Shown: positions 26,146 to 37,100, counted from the stretch's first letter. The stretch is DNA of 64,000 nt from Spirosoma endbachense (GCF_010233585.1 NZ_CP045997.1:9505132-9569131); one strand, 5' to 3'. Numbers and translations are program-made. The notes: generated by a model from the letters alone, not told the origin.

Positions 26146-27099
26146 TCAGATACGTGCTTGACTGAAGAAGTTAATTTCAGATTCCCTTATCTTATTAAAC
26201 AGGTCATTATCTTCCTTATGAAATGCACAAATATCACAATACATTAAACCTTTACGCCCTGTAAAAAAATAATTAATGTCTTCTAAAAGCCTTTTATCCT
26301 TCAAGTCAGCTGAAAGCATTAGCTCACCATAATTTTCATAAATCAATATATTCTGATACCCATTTGTAGCAAGTGTATCAAAGATCGATATACCATCATC
26401 ATTTTGTTGAGCTAAGAAAAAAGGGTCATATTCAAAAAAAACAACAGGTTTGGCAGCTTCTATGAAATCGATTGAACCTCTTAATATTTTATTATCAAAA
26501 CCATCTGTATCAATTTTTAACATTTTTGATAATTTAAATATCGGATTACCAGCCAATATAGAGGAAAGTTTTTTTATATGAATTGTATCCGCTTCTAATC
26601 CAGCTTGGCTTAAATGAGCCGTGCCACCCACTTCTACAGATTTTGCTTTTAACTCCCCAGCGGTTTCCCCTACATATGTTTTAGATAGATACACATCTGC
26701 AAAGTTAGTAGCATTTTTATGAAGAATTGAAAAAAAGTAAGGATCTCCTTCAATACATAAGATAGGAAACGTTGCTTTACTACGCAAGAGAGCAACAGAG
26801 TCTCCTATATTTGCTCCAATATCGATAAATTTCAAATCCGAATACTTTCGATTAACTTGCTCAGCAATTCGAGCTAAATTTGTCGAATAATAAGGTGATG
26901 ATTTTATGATAAATGGCAATTCATGCGAAAAAGGTATATGTAATTTAAATTGGCCAACAAATGCCTCAACTAGAGGGTTCGTCTTTTTAATTTGATTAAA
27001 TATAATGTTAATCAGTCGAACTTTCAATCGCCCCGACCATGTCTGAGTTTCCTGATTAAGTTTTCGATTATAGATTGCCTGAGCCGTTTTTAAATTCAT
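26146..27099 (-). CDS. FkbM-family SAM-dependent methyltransferase
   Basis: 317 residues. A Rossmann core is visible: LKFIDIGANIGDSVALLRS as the SAM-binding glycine-rich motif, then ILCIEGDPYFFSIL and the family signature LKIDTDGFDNKILRGSIDFIE followed by KPVVFFEYDP. FkbM enzymes O-methylate sugars or other hydroxyls, so this may methylate a residue of the polysaccharide. It sits next to another predicted methyltransferase-like gene of the same general fold. Confidence 0.85.
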   Translation of the reverse strand: MNLKTAQAIYNRKLNQETQTWSGRLKVRLINIIFNQIKKTNPLVEAFVGQFKLHIPFSHELPFIIKSSPYYSTNLARIAEQVNRKYSDLKFIDIGANIGDSVALLRSKATFPILCIEGDPYFFSILHKNATNFADVYLSKTYVGETAGELKAKSVEVGGTAHLSQAGLEADTIHIKKLSSILAGNPIFKLSKMLKIDTDGFDNKILRGSIDFIEAAKPVVFFEYDPFFLAQQNDDGISIFDTLATNGYQNILIYENYGELMLSADLKDKRLLEDINYFFTGRKGLMYCDICAFHKEDNDLFNKIRESEINFFSQARI

Positions 27100-27151
27100 G
27101 TTGATCCGAAAAGCTTGCTTAAAATCAGCCTAATTAAATAAGGCGTTTATA

Positions 27152-28045
27152 CTAAATTGCTTCAATTAGACTAGTGCGTGTATTTACCACGGGTAAACCA
27201 GTAATTTCCTTTATCCTATTAACTTCACCAGCAAAAGTTAGTTTACCACTCTGGCTACGAGCTTGTCTGAATCGAGACTTTACAAAACCCTCTTCTGGAG
27301 ACATGGGTTGGAATCCTTCTAGTAAGCTATTTTTCAGAAAATAGGCATTATTACCGGCTTGATTACACCCAATAAGGGAATACCCTTTCTCATTTCCTAA
27401 TTCACAAAGGGCCGACAAAGATGCACCAAAGTAAAGGCCTGAGTAATGTGCACTCATACAGCTAAAATCAGATTTATAAGGTATTGTAATAGCCCGTTCA
27501 GATCCAAATATACTATTGTACTCAACTATTACGACATCAGCATCTACAACTGTAATTGCCTTCCAAACCCAATAATCATTACCGTCGATATCTATACTTA
27601 AAATTCCTACCTTTCCTGCAAATCCATTATCTGCTAAAATCTGATTAATATTTTCGACCGTAATGAATGAATAAACAGCAGTCAAGTCATGACGCCAGTA
27701 TATAGGATCATTCTTAATGTATGTAATGTTAGTTTGTGATCCGTCAATTACCAATCCCTGCCAATTATTATGCATTAGCAAAAAACGGGTGTTTGCTTCT
27801 TCATAGTTTTCAACGCCAAATTCTATGAATTTATCATTAGAAAATGTTAGCTTATTAAGCAAAAATTGAATTATGCCATCATCACCAAACTGAGAAAATA
27901 CTTTAAATTCAGCTTCTTGGAAAGATTTTAATGAACTGACATTCTTTGCAAGTACCGCACCAAGTAACAAGCGAGTTTCACTATTATCACTTTTGATACG
28001 ACTTATCTCATAAAATAATTTCTTTATTTTCTTAATTAACGCCAT
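27152..28045 (-). CDS. FkbM-like Rossmann-fold protein of unknown function
   Basis: 297 residues. After a helical N-terminus comes a Rossmann-like core: FSQFGDDGIIQFLL, KFIEFGVENYEEANTRFLL, GLVIDGS, GILSIDIDGNDYWVWKAI and VVIVEYNSIFG. The order (glycine/acid motif, acidic strand end, IDIDGNDYWV) parallels FkbM enzymes, but the glycine-rich SAM loop is altered to EFGVENYEE. The family recurs in glycan clusters, but its reaction is not known to me. Position between the flippase and an FkbM gene suggests modification of the glycan. Confidence 0.65.
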   Translation of the reverse strand: MALIKKIKKLFYEISRIKSDNSETRLLLGAVLAKNVSSLKSFQEAEFKVFSQFGDDGIIQFLLNKLTFSNDKFIEFGVENYEEANTRFLLMHNNWQGLVIDGSQTNITYIKNDPIYWRHDLTAVYSFITVENINQILADNGFAGKVGILSIDIDGNDYWVWKAITVVDADVVIVEYNSIFGSERAITIPYKSDFSCMSAHYSGLYFGASLSALCELGNEKGYSLIGCNQAGNNAYFLKNSLLEGFQPMSPEEGFVKSRFRQARSQSGKLTFAGEVNRIKEITGLPVVNTRTSLIEAI

Positions 28046-28053
28046 AGCTTCAT

Positions 28054-29418
28054 TTAGTTAGCCCAGATACCATGAGCATTATTATTAATTAGTTTTTTAG
28101 ACTGGATATATCCTATCAAGGCCGCAGGCAGTAAAGATATACAAGTAGACAATATAACTCCAGAGCTACCTAAATCTAATCCTTGACCTAAATAAATGGC
28201 TAGTGGAATATTTACCAGGCTGGCAAATACTGAGCAAAAAAGTTGCAGATTGATTCGCCCTAATCCATTGGTCACCGTAACAGTGATATTATTCCAACAA
28301 ATAATTACTACATTTAAGCCCATAATTAAATTCAGTAAGATAGGTACCTTAACTCGATCTCCTACCCACATAATGCAAACCGGTTGTGCCACAATGATCA
28401 TTATTATAACTAAAGCGAAAAAAAATAACCACATTTTTTTCAAGTTAATATATGTTCGTTTCATCCATTCAGTATCATTTTTAACGGATGCCTCTGTAAA
28501 TGCAGACCAGTAAGGCGCTATTAGAATACTAAATATTGTATTGGCAGCATTAAAATATCTGAATGATACATTATAAGTTGCAACTTCGGAAGGGCCAAAA
28601 AGTTGAGTAATAATTAGGTTATCAGTATAAAAAAGTATAATAACCGCCATCTGAATAACAAAGAACTTATATCCTAGTGACAATAAGCTTTTTGCATATT
28701 TTACATTTGCTAACCGGAATGTAGGTTTGTATGCTTTTAGCCGTTTCCGATATAGAATAAAACCACTTACTAATAGTACCAAAATGGGGCTAAACGTAGT
28801 TACTATAGCCAGATATATCAGATCGCCTTTCGTAAAACACGTTAGTAAATATGTACCAATTAGTATTAAGGTATTGAATAAAAAATTAAATAAATTTACT
28901 ACACCCGACTCTTGAAGTGCAAATAGCACGTACGACAAAATATCAAGTACAAGCTTAATAGCAATGGCTATAGCCGTAATTAAGACTACATTTTGAAGTT
29001 GTTCGTTATCTATAGTTGTATTTAAAATTCGTTGCCAAGGTACGTACCGAAAAAGAAGTAGGAATATAACAATGAACGTTAATTGTAATACACCAAAGAT
29101 AAAGTAAGCCGTGCTCACATAAGCTCGAGCCAATATCATCTCTCTCCTGGAGACCGCTTCTGAAAGTTTGTTACGCAGGCCATTTCCAATACCAATATCA
29201 AAAAAGGATATCATTGTAACAATTGAACTAATTGTCAACCAAGTCCCATATGTATCTTTACTTAGATAATCAATTGTCATTGGTACTAATAGCAATGAAA
29301 TCAATACCCCCCCTCCCTTGACTCCCAGTCCTAAAACAGTATTAAATTGTGCTTTTCGGGTACGCGGGTGTCCATTTCGTATACGTTCACGAAGGTAATC
29401 AAGTGATATAGTTTTCAT
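28054..29418 (-). CDS. Wzx-type polysaccharide flippase
   Basis: 454 residues, about 12-14 membrane helices; starts with a basic N-terminus, then VLGLGVKGGGVLISLLLVPM and YLSKDTYGTWLTISSI, a signature of MOP-superfamily polysaccharide exporters (Wzx/RfbX). It moves lipid-linked repeat units across the inner membrane. Its start overlaps the dehydratase stop by ATGA. The neighbouring polymerase and chain-length protein complete a Wzx/Wzy-dependent pathway. Confidence 0.88.
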   Translation of the reverse strand: MKTISLDYLRERIRNGHPRTRKAQFNTVLGLGVKGGGVLISLLLVPMTIDYLSKDTYGTWLTISSIVTMISFFDIGIGNGLRNKLSEAVSRREMILARAYVSTAYFIFGVLQLTFIVIFLLLFRYVPWQRILNTTIDNEQLQNVVLITAIAIAIKLVLDILSYVLFALQESGVVNLFNFLFNTLILIGTYLLTCFTKGDLIYLAIVTTFSPILVLLVSGFILYRKRLKAYKPTFRLANVKYAKSLLSLGYKFFVIQMAVIILFYTDNLIITQLFGPSEVATYNVSFRYFNAANTIFSILIAPYWSAFTEASVKNDTEWMKRTYINLKKMWLFFFALVIIMIIVAQPVCIMWVGDRVKVPILLNLIMGLNVVIICWNNITVTVTNGLGRINLQLFCSVFASLVNIPLAIYLGQGLDLGSSGVILSTCISLLPAALIGYIQSKKLINNNAHGIWAN

Positions 29419-30413
29419 AGTTGCCTTGATCTCTCCCCGCTTTCTGTCTCGCTCTGCATCTTATGTTCCACCATTAGCTGTGCAACATTCTCCATTCTAT
29501 AGTTGGCCTTCCACCCTAACTGAAGCCACGCTTTGGCTGGATTCGCATGACCTTCAGCAATATCAGTTGGGCGAAAAAATGATGAATCTATACGAACGTG
29601 TTCTTTCCATTCCAGACCAACGGTCCTGAATACAACACTAATAAACTCACTGAGTTTATTAGTGTATCCTGTCGCAATAACATAATCACTAGGAAGGTTA
29701 TGTTGAAGCATTTGCCACATAGCCTCTACATAATCTGGTGCCCATCCCCAATCACGAGCAATATCTATATTTCCAAGTGTCAGAATTTCACGACTACCTT
29801 TCGCAATACGACAAGCAGCTGCTACAATCTTTTGTGTAACAAATCGCTCAGGTCTTAGTGGCGATTCATGGTTAAATAAGATCCCAGTACTTGCAAATAA
29901 TTGATAAGCCTCACGGTAATTTGCAACTTGCCAGAAAGCTGCTGCTTTTGCCACACCATAAGGACTACGTGGCCGAAATGGTGTAGTTTCATCGGCGGCT
30001 AAACTGCCTGTATCTCCAAAACATTCGCTGGAACCAGCGTTATAAAACTTTATTGGTAGATTACTAAATCTGATAGCTTCGAGCAAATTAAGCGTTCCAA
30101 CACTAATACTTTCAAGTGTTTCAACAGGTTGCTCAAACGACAGACCTACGGAACTTTGCCCAGCCAAATTATATATCTCATCTGGCTTCACTTTCAACAA
30201 TGTTTGGAGTACACTCCGGAAGTCGTTAATACTAACGGATATCAATTGAATATCTTCTCGAATTCCTAATCGAACAAGATTATTAAAGGAGGCCATTTGA
30301 GCATCTCGAGAACCGCCAAAGACTTGATAGCCTTTATCTAGTAACAATTTAGCCAGATAAGCACCATCTTGGCCCGATATTCCACAGATTAAGGCTCTTT
30401 TCATGTAAATCAT
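29415..30413 (-). CDS. gmd: GDP-mannose 4,6-dehydratase-like SDR enzyme
   Basis: 332 residues from the ATG at 30413, which makes an ATGA overlap with the upstream Wzz-like stop; Met4 at 30404 is an alternative. The NAD(P)-binding motif is GISGQDGAYLAKLLL (11-25). The middle shows YNAGSSECFGD, the catalytic SPYGVAK, and FNHESPLRPERFVTQKI, all typical of GDP-mannose 4,6-dehydratases. The product, GDP-4-keto-6-deoxy-mannose, leads to fucose, rhamnose or perosamine donors. No matching reductase or aminotransferase lies in this window, so the final sugar is uncertain. Confidence 0.85.
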   Translation of the reverse strand: MIYMKRALICGISGQDGAYLAKLLLDKGYQVFGGSRDAQMASFNNLVRLGIREDIQLISVSINDFRSVLQTLLKVKPDEIYNLAGQSSVGLSFEQPVETLESISVGTLNLLEAIRFSNLPIKFYNAGSSECFGDTGSLAADETTPFRPRSPYGVAKAAAFWQVANYREAYQLFASTGILFNHESPLRPERFVTQKIVAAACRIAKGSREILTLGNIDIARDWGWAPDYVEAMWQMLQHNLPSDYVIATGYTNKLSEFISVVFRTVGLEWKEHVRIDSSFFRPTDIAEGHANPAKAWLQLGWKANYRMENVAQLMVEHKMQSETESGERSRQL

Positions 30414-31504
30414 AGGGATTTAGTATTCAATTGGATTCGTCGAATAAATGCCCCTATTATACTTACAATTCCTCCAACTATTCCGAAGCCTAGTATTATT
30501 AATGATCGCTTGGGAGCACTTTTACGTAAAGGTACAGTTGGCGGTTCCAAGATTTTAAAGACGGGCGTTTCGTCTTGTACTTTAATTTTAGCTTGCTCTA
30601 GTTGCTTAGACAATTCATTATAGACCGATTGCTCAAGCAAAAAATCAGCCTGAAGCCTTTGTTCATCTATTTTAGCCGTATTCAGAAATACATTCCGATT
30701 ACGATCTCTATAAGTTGATAAAATATATTCAGCTGTCTGATAACGGCTCTTTGCTTCATTAACTCTTTGTACCAGAAAAGTAACTTGTCTGCGAGCCTTT
30801 TCTGTCCGATAGGTAGTAATATAATTAGTTAAATACTCAAGTGATAAACGAGCTACTGTAGCTGCGACAACGGGATCTTGCACACTAGAGGTTAATGTTA
30901 ATAGACCCGTTTTCTTGTCATACAACGCTGTTACAGTTTTCTGGATTACTTTAATTAATTCTTCCTGTTCCTTTGTGACTTGAATTGCTTGGCTGAAATT
31001 TCCTGGATCAAGTCTTTCGTCCTTGGTTATTTCATCTTTTTTAGAAAACATGCCTGCAATTATTCCTATGAAACCACTAGCATTTATCTGATTTACAAAT
31101 TTAGCTAATGACATTTTAGCCTGTAACTTTTGGGAATATACAGGTTGTTTTAACAGATATAATGCAAATGGAACGCTCTGTAATACATCTGGATAAACAT
31201 CTGGACGAATTGCATCAACACCTCCTCCAGTAGCGCTATTGATATCAATACCAGCTAAACCAGCTAAAGATCCTAATCCACCTAATCCGCCACTTCTTGC
31301 CTGAATCTCTGGCATTACTGTAACTTGTGAAGTATAGATGTTGGATTTGCTGAAAGCGTACAATGCACCGACTGTAAAGCCAATTAGTGCACCTATTATT
31401 ATTCGGCGTCTGCTATTTTTCAAAAAGCCTATAATATCGCTTAGCCGAATTTCTATTTCGTCATCATCAATGATTTCCTTTCTTTTAGTCTCTGTAACTG
31501 ACAT
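30410..31504 (-). CDS. Wzz-type chain-length determinant / polysaccharide copolymerase
   Basis: 364 residues with two membrane helices (about 35-53 and 338-358) enclosing a periplasmic coiled-coil domain. Near the N-terminus are EIEIRLSDIIGFLKNSRRRIIIGALIG and later a Gly-rich stretch GGLGGLGSLAGLAGI, both typical of Wzz proteins. The C-terminal Pro-rich motif is KILEPPTVPLRKSAPKRSLI. There is no C-terminal tyrosine-kinase domain. It controls polymer length at the inner membrane with the polymerase and export protein. Confidence 0.88.
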   Translation of the reverse strand: MSVTETKRKEIIDDDEIEIRLSDIIGFLKNSRRRIIIGALIGFTVGALYAFSKSNIYTSQVTVMPEIQARSGGLGGLGSLAGLAGIDINSATGGGVDAIRPDVYPDVLQSVPFALYLLKQPVYSQKLQAKMSLAKFVNQINASGFIGIIAGMFSKKDEITKDERLDPGNFSQAIQVTKEQEELIKVIQKTVTALYDKKTGLLTLTSSVQDPVVAATVARLSLEYLTNYITTYRTEKARRQVTFLVQRVNEAKSRYQTAEYILSTYRDRNRNVFLNTAKIDEQRLQADFLLEQSVYNELSKQLEQAKIKVQDETPVFKILEPPTVPLRKSAPKRSLIILGFGIVGGIVSIIGAFIRRIQLNTKSL

Positions 31505-31528
31505 GATTAATTGTGTAGAAGAAAGTAA

Positions 31529-33913
31529 TTAACGAAGAATGACATTGATAAGAGCAATTGAAACAGTAGCTAACAAGGAAAGAATCCCAATACGTTCTGC
31601 TGAGCTGAGTCGACCATTATCCAATGGCTTAAAGGGAACGATCACTGTTGAGCCGGGCTCAATAGTTGGTCTAGAAGCAAAAAACAAGAATTTATGTGTC
31701 CGGTCTTTACGTCCATTTGGATATACTACATATCCTTTACTTTTCCGGGCATTATCAGTATATCCCCCTGCCTCACTTATATAATCTTCAAATTTGTAAT
31801 CAGCCTTAAAACTGACTGATGAAGGATTTAGTAAAGCGCCTTGAACGGAAACAATTTCTGATCGGCGGGGTATGAATAAGGTATCGCCATTTTGAAGCAG
31901 CAAGTTCTCTTCAGACCCAGGATCGTTAAGAATATTTCGCAAGTCATTTCCGACTACTTGTCCCATCCGTCGAAGTTGGGCACCAGCGATGTAGGCTTCG
32001 GGCTTTAAGCCGCCAACCCGTTTAATCAGATCGCTAATGCGCTCCTCTCGGTTGTAGATAGCGTAATTACCGGGCTGCATCACTTCGCCATAGATCGTTA
32101 CCTGTTTCTGCGCTTCATAATTAACCGACGTTCGGACATAAACAATGTCGAAGGGTTGCAGTCGAAATTCGGGCGAGGTGCTTTCTATAGGAGTAATCTG
32201 CAAATTGCGATCAACTGAAAACCGGTATATCTCCAGCATAGTAGTTCGAATACCCGCTGAGTCCTGCCGAATTCGTCGGGCGACTTCAACCAGATTTGGC
32301 TTGGCACCTTCCTGAAAACCACCCGCCTGGGCAATCAGATCGGCCACTGTCATATTATTCACAAAATCGACGGTATCAGGCTGATTAACAGCGCCTTCGA
32401 TCGTTACATAATAGGGTTCCCGCAAATCCCGAATCGACAATACGGTCAGGCTGTCCTGACTTTGAAGTGGAATGTCGGCAATTTCTCCCCGCAAAAGCTT
32501 CCCCAAATCGAATGATAAATTCTCCCGATCCATATCCGCTCGTTCCCGTATAATCGTGGCCCGGTTCGTGAAGGCATCCTTCCGTAGCCCTTCTCCCCGG
32601 CCAATCAATTGTTTCACTGTTTCCAGGCCCGGTTCAAGCGCATAATCGCCGGGGCGCATCACAGCTCCTGCCAGTTGAACCCGGTTTTCATAACGCTCAA
32701 GAATTTTTCCAACAAAATATTTATCACCCCGCTGCGGGATAAAACTAGCCAGCTGTTCTTCGGTAATTGTAACGATACGCCGTTCACGGGCCGTATTACG
32801 TCGAAGCGTGATCGACGCCTGATAGGCATCGTCGGCAAAACCGCCCGCAAAGCCCAGGACTGTTTTTAGCGTTTCGCCGGGCAGTACTTCAAAAATAGCC
32901 GGTCTTCGTACCTGTCCTGTCAATTCAACATGCGTTTCGTAATCGGCGACCCGAATAACGTCCTGATCTTGTAGCCGTACATTGTCCCGTTGGTCGGCTC
33001 TCAGAATAAAATCATACAAGTCGACCGTACGTATAACGCGATTACCCCGAATAATATTGATTTTTCGGAATGAGCCTGTTTCCGGATTAGGGCCTCCTGC
33101 CAGATAAAGGGCATTAAAAGCTGTTCCCAGCGATGAGATCGTATATGTACCCGGCCGAACGACCTCACCAACCAGTGTAACGCGAATACTACGAATATTG
33201 GTTAGCGTCACGTTGGCTGTTGTACCACTCCCCGATTGGCCAAGGCCTTGATAGCCTCCCTGCCTTAACCGGGCAATAATGCGTTGTTCTGCCTGTTCAA
33301 TGGTGAGCCCCGCCACAAAGATGGCGGGTAGATTAGGCACCTTTACTGTGCCATCCGGCGTAACTTTCAACTGAAATTCACCAGTCGATGCTCCTGAAAT
33401 ATCAATTCTTATTTCATCATCCGGACCAACCACATAGCTGCGAGGAGTAGCAATTCGCAGATTGGGTTCAAATGACAGTTTGGCATTTTCAAATAACGAG
33501 GCTCCAAATACCTGTAATTTTCGGCTTGTATCCTTACGTACACCAGTGGTCACTGACGAATCAGTTCGCTGGGAAAGATCTGTCGGCAGTGTTCGTCCGG
33601 TTACAGTGCCCGTTTGCGTTTGAGGCTGTGATGTTCGCGTACGAAGGTCATTGATCCGCCTTCGCATTTTCGCTATATCATCCAGGGTATAGCCCTGCGA
33701 CATAGCTGCCTGTTCGATCTGGGCTTCGCTTAAACCGCTGGCCTGTGCCCGCTTATAAAAATTCTGTACGTCTTCGTCACTGAGTTGATCAACACGCGAA
33801 CGAGGAGCCTGGGCACTAGCCTGATACGTTCCTGTCAGTAGTAATAGTACTAAACCAATATAAAACGGTCCTATACGGTGGTTAAAACGTGACAATTTGT
33901 CGGTGGTACGCAT
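31529..33913 (-). CDS. Wza-type outer-membrane polysaccharide export protein with multiple SLBB domains
   Basis: 794 residues from the ATG at 33913 (MRTTDKL). A candidate -7 box just upstream supports this over a start at 33946. The signal peptide ends SASAQA. An acidic helical part (SDEDVQNFYKRAQASGLSE) precedes a Poly_export domain (GPDDEIRIDISG, PNLPAIFVAGLTIEQAEQRI). Several SLBB repeats follow, each with a V-G-V-x-RPG motif (VVRPGTYTIS, RRPAIFEVLPGE, VMRPGDYALEPG, VNQPDTV, VMQPGNYAIYN), and a C-terminal helix (RIGILSLLATVSIALINVIL). It forms the outer-membrane export channel for the polysaccharide. It is the first gene of the minus-strand block. Confidence 0.9.
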   Translation of the reverse strand: MRTTDKLSRFNHRIGPFYIGLVLLLLTGTYQASAQAPRSRVDQLSDEDVQNFYKRAQASGLSEAQIEQAAMSQGYTLDDIAKMRRRINDLRTRTSQPQTQTGTVTGRTLPTDLSQRTDSSVTTGVRKDTSRKLQVFGASLFENAKLSFEPNLRIATPRSYVVGPDDEIRIDISGASTGEFQLKVTPDGTVKVPNLPAIFVAGLTIEQAEQRIIARLRQGGYQGLGQSGSGTTANVTLTNIRSIRVTLVGEVVRPGTYTISSLGTAFNALYLAGGPNPETGSFRKINIIRGNRVIRTVDLYDFILRADQRDNVRLQDQDVIRVADYETHVELTGQVRRPAIFEVLPGETLKTVLGFAGGFADDAYQASITLRRNTARERRIVTITEEQLASFIPQRGDKYFVGKILERYENRVQLAGAVMRPGDYALEPGLETVKQLIGRGEGLRKDAFTNRATIIRERADMDRENLSFDLGKLLRGEIADIPLQSQDSLTVLSIRDLREPYYVTIEGAVNQPDTVDFVNNMTVADLIAQAGGFQEGAKPNLVEVARRIRQDSAGIRTTMLEIYRFSVDRNLQITPIESTSPEFRLQPFDIVYVRTSVNYEAQKQVTIYGEVMQPGNYAIYNREERISDLIKRVGGLKPEAYIAGAQLRRMGQVVGNDLRNILNDPGSEENLLLQNGDTLFIPRRSEIVSVQGALLNPSSVSFKADYKFEDYISEAGGYTDNARKSKGYVVYPNGRKDRTHKFLFFASRPTIEPGSTVIVPFKPLDNGRLSSAERIGILSLLATVSIALINVILR

Positions 33914-33945
33914 GAACAGTGGCTGTTGGGCCAATATTTGATTCA

Positions 33946-33953
33946 CAAAAGTA
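33946..33953 (-). promoter_or_regulatory. Candidate -7 promoter element for the export gene
   Basis: Reads TACTTTTG on the minus strand, fitting the Bacteroidota -7 consensus TAnnTTTG. It lies 33 bases before the ATG at 33913. A clear -33 TTG at the right spacing is not seen. Confidence 0.3.
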
Positions 33954-34016
33954 ATAGATTCCTTTTAAAACATCATTCCCATACAATAAGGTGTATCTGA
34001 CAATGTAACACTTACC

Positions 34017-34046
34017 TTGTAGTCCCATTGTAATGCACTAAATTTG
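34017..34046 (+). promoter_or_regulatory. Probable secA promoter (Bacteroidota type)
   Basis: TTG at 34017-34019, a 19-base spacer, then TAAATTTG at 34039-34046 (consensus TAnnTTTG). This predicts a transcript start near 34053 and a leader of about 85 bases before the secA ATG at 34139. Confidence 0.5.
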
Positions 34047-34138
34047 TGGAAAAATGGTGATCGGTGGTTAACAGCCAGCAGTGTCTATCTTACTGTCTGT
34101 TAACTATTGAACTATAGCCGATACTTATTTCTGAAAAT

Positions 34139-37100
34139 ATGATTAATCTGATAGCTAAATTTTTCGGTACCAAATCACAACGGGATATCAAGGAGTTGCT
34201 TCCTTACGTTGAGAAGGTCAATACCGAATTTGCCCGGTTAAAAGACCTTTCCAATGACGAGTTGCGCCGGGTATCGGATGAGCTAAAAGCTCAGATCGCT
34301 GAGGAACTTGGCGGCATCGACAATCAACTGGCTGAACTTAGTGAGGCCGCAAGTCACCCCGATGTAGACGTAAACGAGAAGGAGCGCCTGTTTAACCAGA
34401 TCGACAAACTCGAAGCAGATCGCAATGTCGAACTGGAACGGGTTCTGTTAGACATCCTGCCTCGTGCCTTTGCTGTTGTCAAAGAAACCGCCCGTCGGTT
34501 TACAGAAAACGAGCAGTTGACCGTAACCGTCAATGATTTTGATCGCGAGATCGCTTCCCGTAAGAAAAACGTCGTTATCGATGGCGATCAGGCCCATTGG
34601 GCTAATAGCTGGGATGCAGCCGGTAGCCCGATTAAATGGGACATGGTCCATTATGATGTCCAGATTATTGGTGGAGTTGTGCTTCATCAGGGTAAAATTG
34701 CTGAAATGGCCACTGGTGAAGGTAAAACCCTCGTGGCTACGTTCCCCGCTTTCCTGAATGGCCTCGCCGGACGGGGTGTGCATATCGTTACGGTCAATGA
34801 CTATCTGGCCAAGCGTGACTCCGAATGGATGGCTCCGCTTTTTGAATTCCACGGTCTTCGGGTTGATTGTATCGACAAACACCAGCCTAATTCAGTTGCT
34901 CGGAAGCATGCTTACCTGGCCGATATTACTTACGGAACAAACAACGAATTTGGCTTCGATTACCTCCGCGATAACATGGCCCGCGAAACAGGTGAGCTGG
35001 TTCAGCGGAAGCACCATTACGCCATGGTGGATGAGGTTGACTCCGTGTTGATCGATGACGCCCGTACTCCGTTAATTATCAGTGGCCCGGTGCCCCGCGG
35101 TGATGAACAGGATTATATTGAACTGAAGCCTCGTGTAGCACGCTTGGTTGAGGCACAGCGCAAGTTAGTCTACGATTACTTGAACGATGCCAAGAAGAAA
35201 ATTGCGGCTGGTGACGAAAAAGAAGGGGGACTGTCGTTATTTCGGGCCTACCGTGGTTTGCCGAAACACAAACCGCTTATCAAGTTTTTGACCGAAACTG
35301 GCAACAAAGCACTGCTCCAGAAAACGGAATCCATTTATCTGGCCGAAAATCAGAAACTGATGCCCGAAGCCGATGCGCCACTCTATTTCACCATCGACGA
35401 GCGGCATAACGGCATTGATCTAACCGAAAAAGGCATTGATTTTATTACGGGTTCGGGCGAAGATCCTAATTTCTTTATCCTGCCTGACCTTTCGATCGAT
35501 CTGAATGCGATCGATAAAGACAGCGAATTTTCGGAACAGGAAAAAATTCTCCATAAAGAATCCGTCGTTCGTGATTACGCCGTCAAAACACAGCGCATTA
35601 ATACCGTCAATCAATTGCTGAAAGCGTTCTGTTTATTTGAACGCGATACGGAATATGTCATCATGGACGGCAAAGTAAAAATCGTTGATGAACAGACGGG
35701 GCGGATTATGGAAGGTCGTCGGTGGTCGGATGGCTTACACCAGGCGGTTGAAGCAAAAGAAAACGTAAAAGTTGAAGACGCTACGCAAACCTACGCAACG
35801 GTTACGCTCCAGAACTACTTCCGGATGTATCACAAGCGGGCGGGTATGACGGGTACTGCCGAAACCGAAGCCTCTGAATTTTGGCAGATTTATAAAATGG
35901 ATGTGGTCGTTATTCCAACGAACCGATCCATTAGCCGGAAAGATGAAGAAGATAAAGTTTACCGCTCGGTCCGGGAAAAGTACAACGCGGTCGTCGATGA
36001 AATTACGAGTTTAGTTGAAAAAGGCAGACCCGTTCTGGTAGGTACAACCTCAGTCGAAAACTCCGAGTTGTTAAGCCGTCTGCTAACGCTGCGTAAAATT
36101 CAGCACCAGGTCCTGAATGCCAAGTACCACCAGCGCGAAGCCGAAATTGTGGCCACGGCTGGTTTACCGGGTACGGTAACGATTGCCACGAACATGGCCG
36201 GACGTGGTACGGATATTAAACTAACGCCCGATTCGCGGTCGTCAGGTGGGCTGGCCATTATTGGTACCGAACGGCACGAATCACGTCGGGTCGACCGGCA
36301 GTTGCGCGGTCGTTCAGGACGTCAGGGCGATCCAGGTACGTCGCAATTCTTCGTATCGCTCGAAGATAGCCTGATGCGCCTGTTTGGTTCCGAACGGATT
36401 GCTAAAGTTATGGACCGAATGGGGCTGGAAGAAGGCGAAGTGATTCAGCATTCCATGATTACGAAGTCGATCGAGCGGGCGCAGAAGAAAGTCGAAGAAA
36501 ATAACTTCGGAATTCGGAAGCGGTTGCTGGAATATGACGATGTCATGAATTATCAGCGGGAAGCTATTTATAAACGGCGTCGGAATGCCCTCTTTGGTGA
36601 TCGGTTACCGCTCGATATTGCCAACACAATGTATGACGTTGTGGAAGAAACCGTCAATAACGCCGAAGGCAATTACGAGGAAGTAAAGCTTCAGTTGTTA
36701 ACCACACTCGGCGTTACGCCAGAGCTGACAAGCGAAGAGTTTGGCCGGATGAAAAAACCCGACCAGATCCGGCGCTTGTATGACGAAGCCGAATCGCAAT
36801 ACCAGGCCAAGAACCACGCAATTGCCGATAAGGCGTTGCCTGTATTGACCCAGGTGCTCAATGAGCAAGGTAGCCAGATCAAAAATATTGTGGTGCCATT
36901 TTCCGACGGTATTCATGAATTAACGGTTGTTGCCGATCTGCGGAAAGCTGTAGATTCGGGTGGACGAGAAATAGTGACGGAAATGGAAAAGGCCGTTACG
37001 CTGTCGGTGATTGACCAGGAATGGAAAGAGCACCTCCGCGAAATGGACGACCTGAAACAGTCGGTACAAAATGCTGTGTTCGAGCAAAAAGACCCTTTGC

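Noticed and set aside
33946..34138. Imperfect inverted repeat (AAGGTGT...ACACTT) in the secA/export intergenic region
   Set aside because: It has a mismatch and short arms; it overlaps the better-supported secA promoter spacer region and may be chance.
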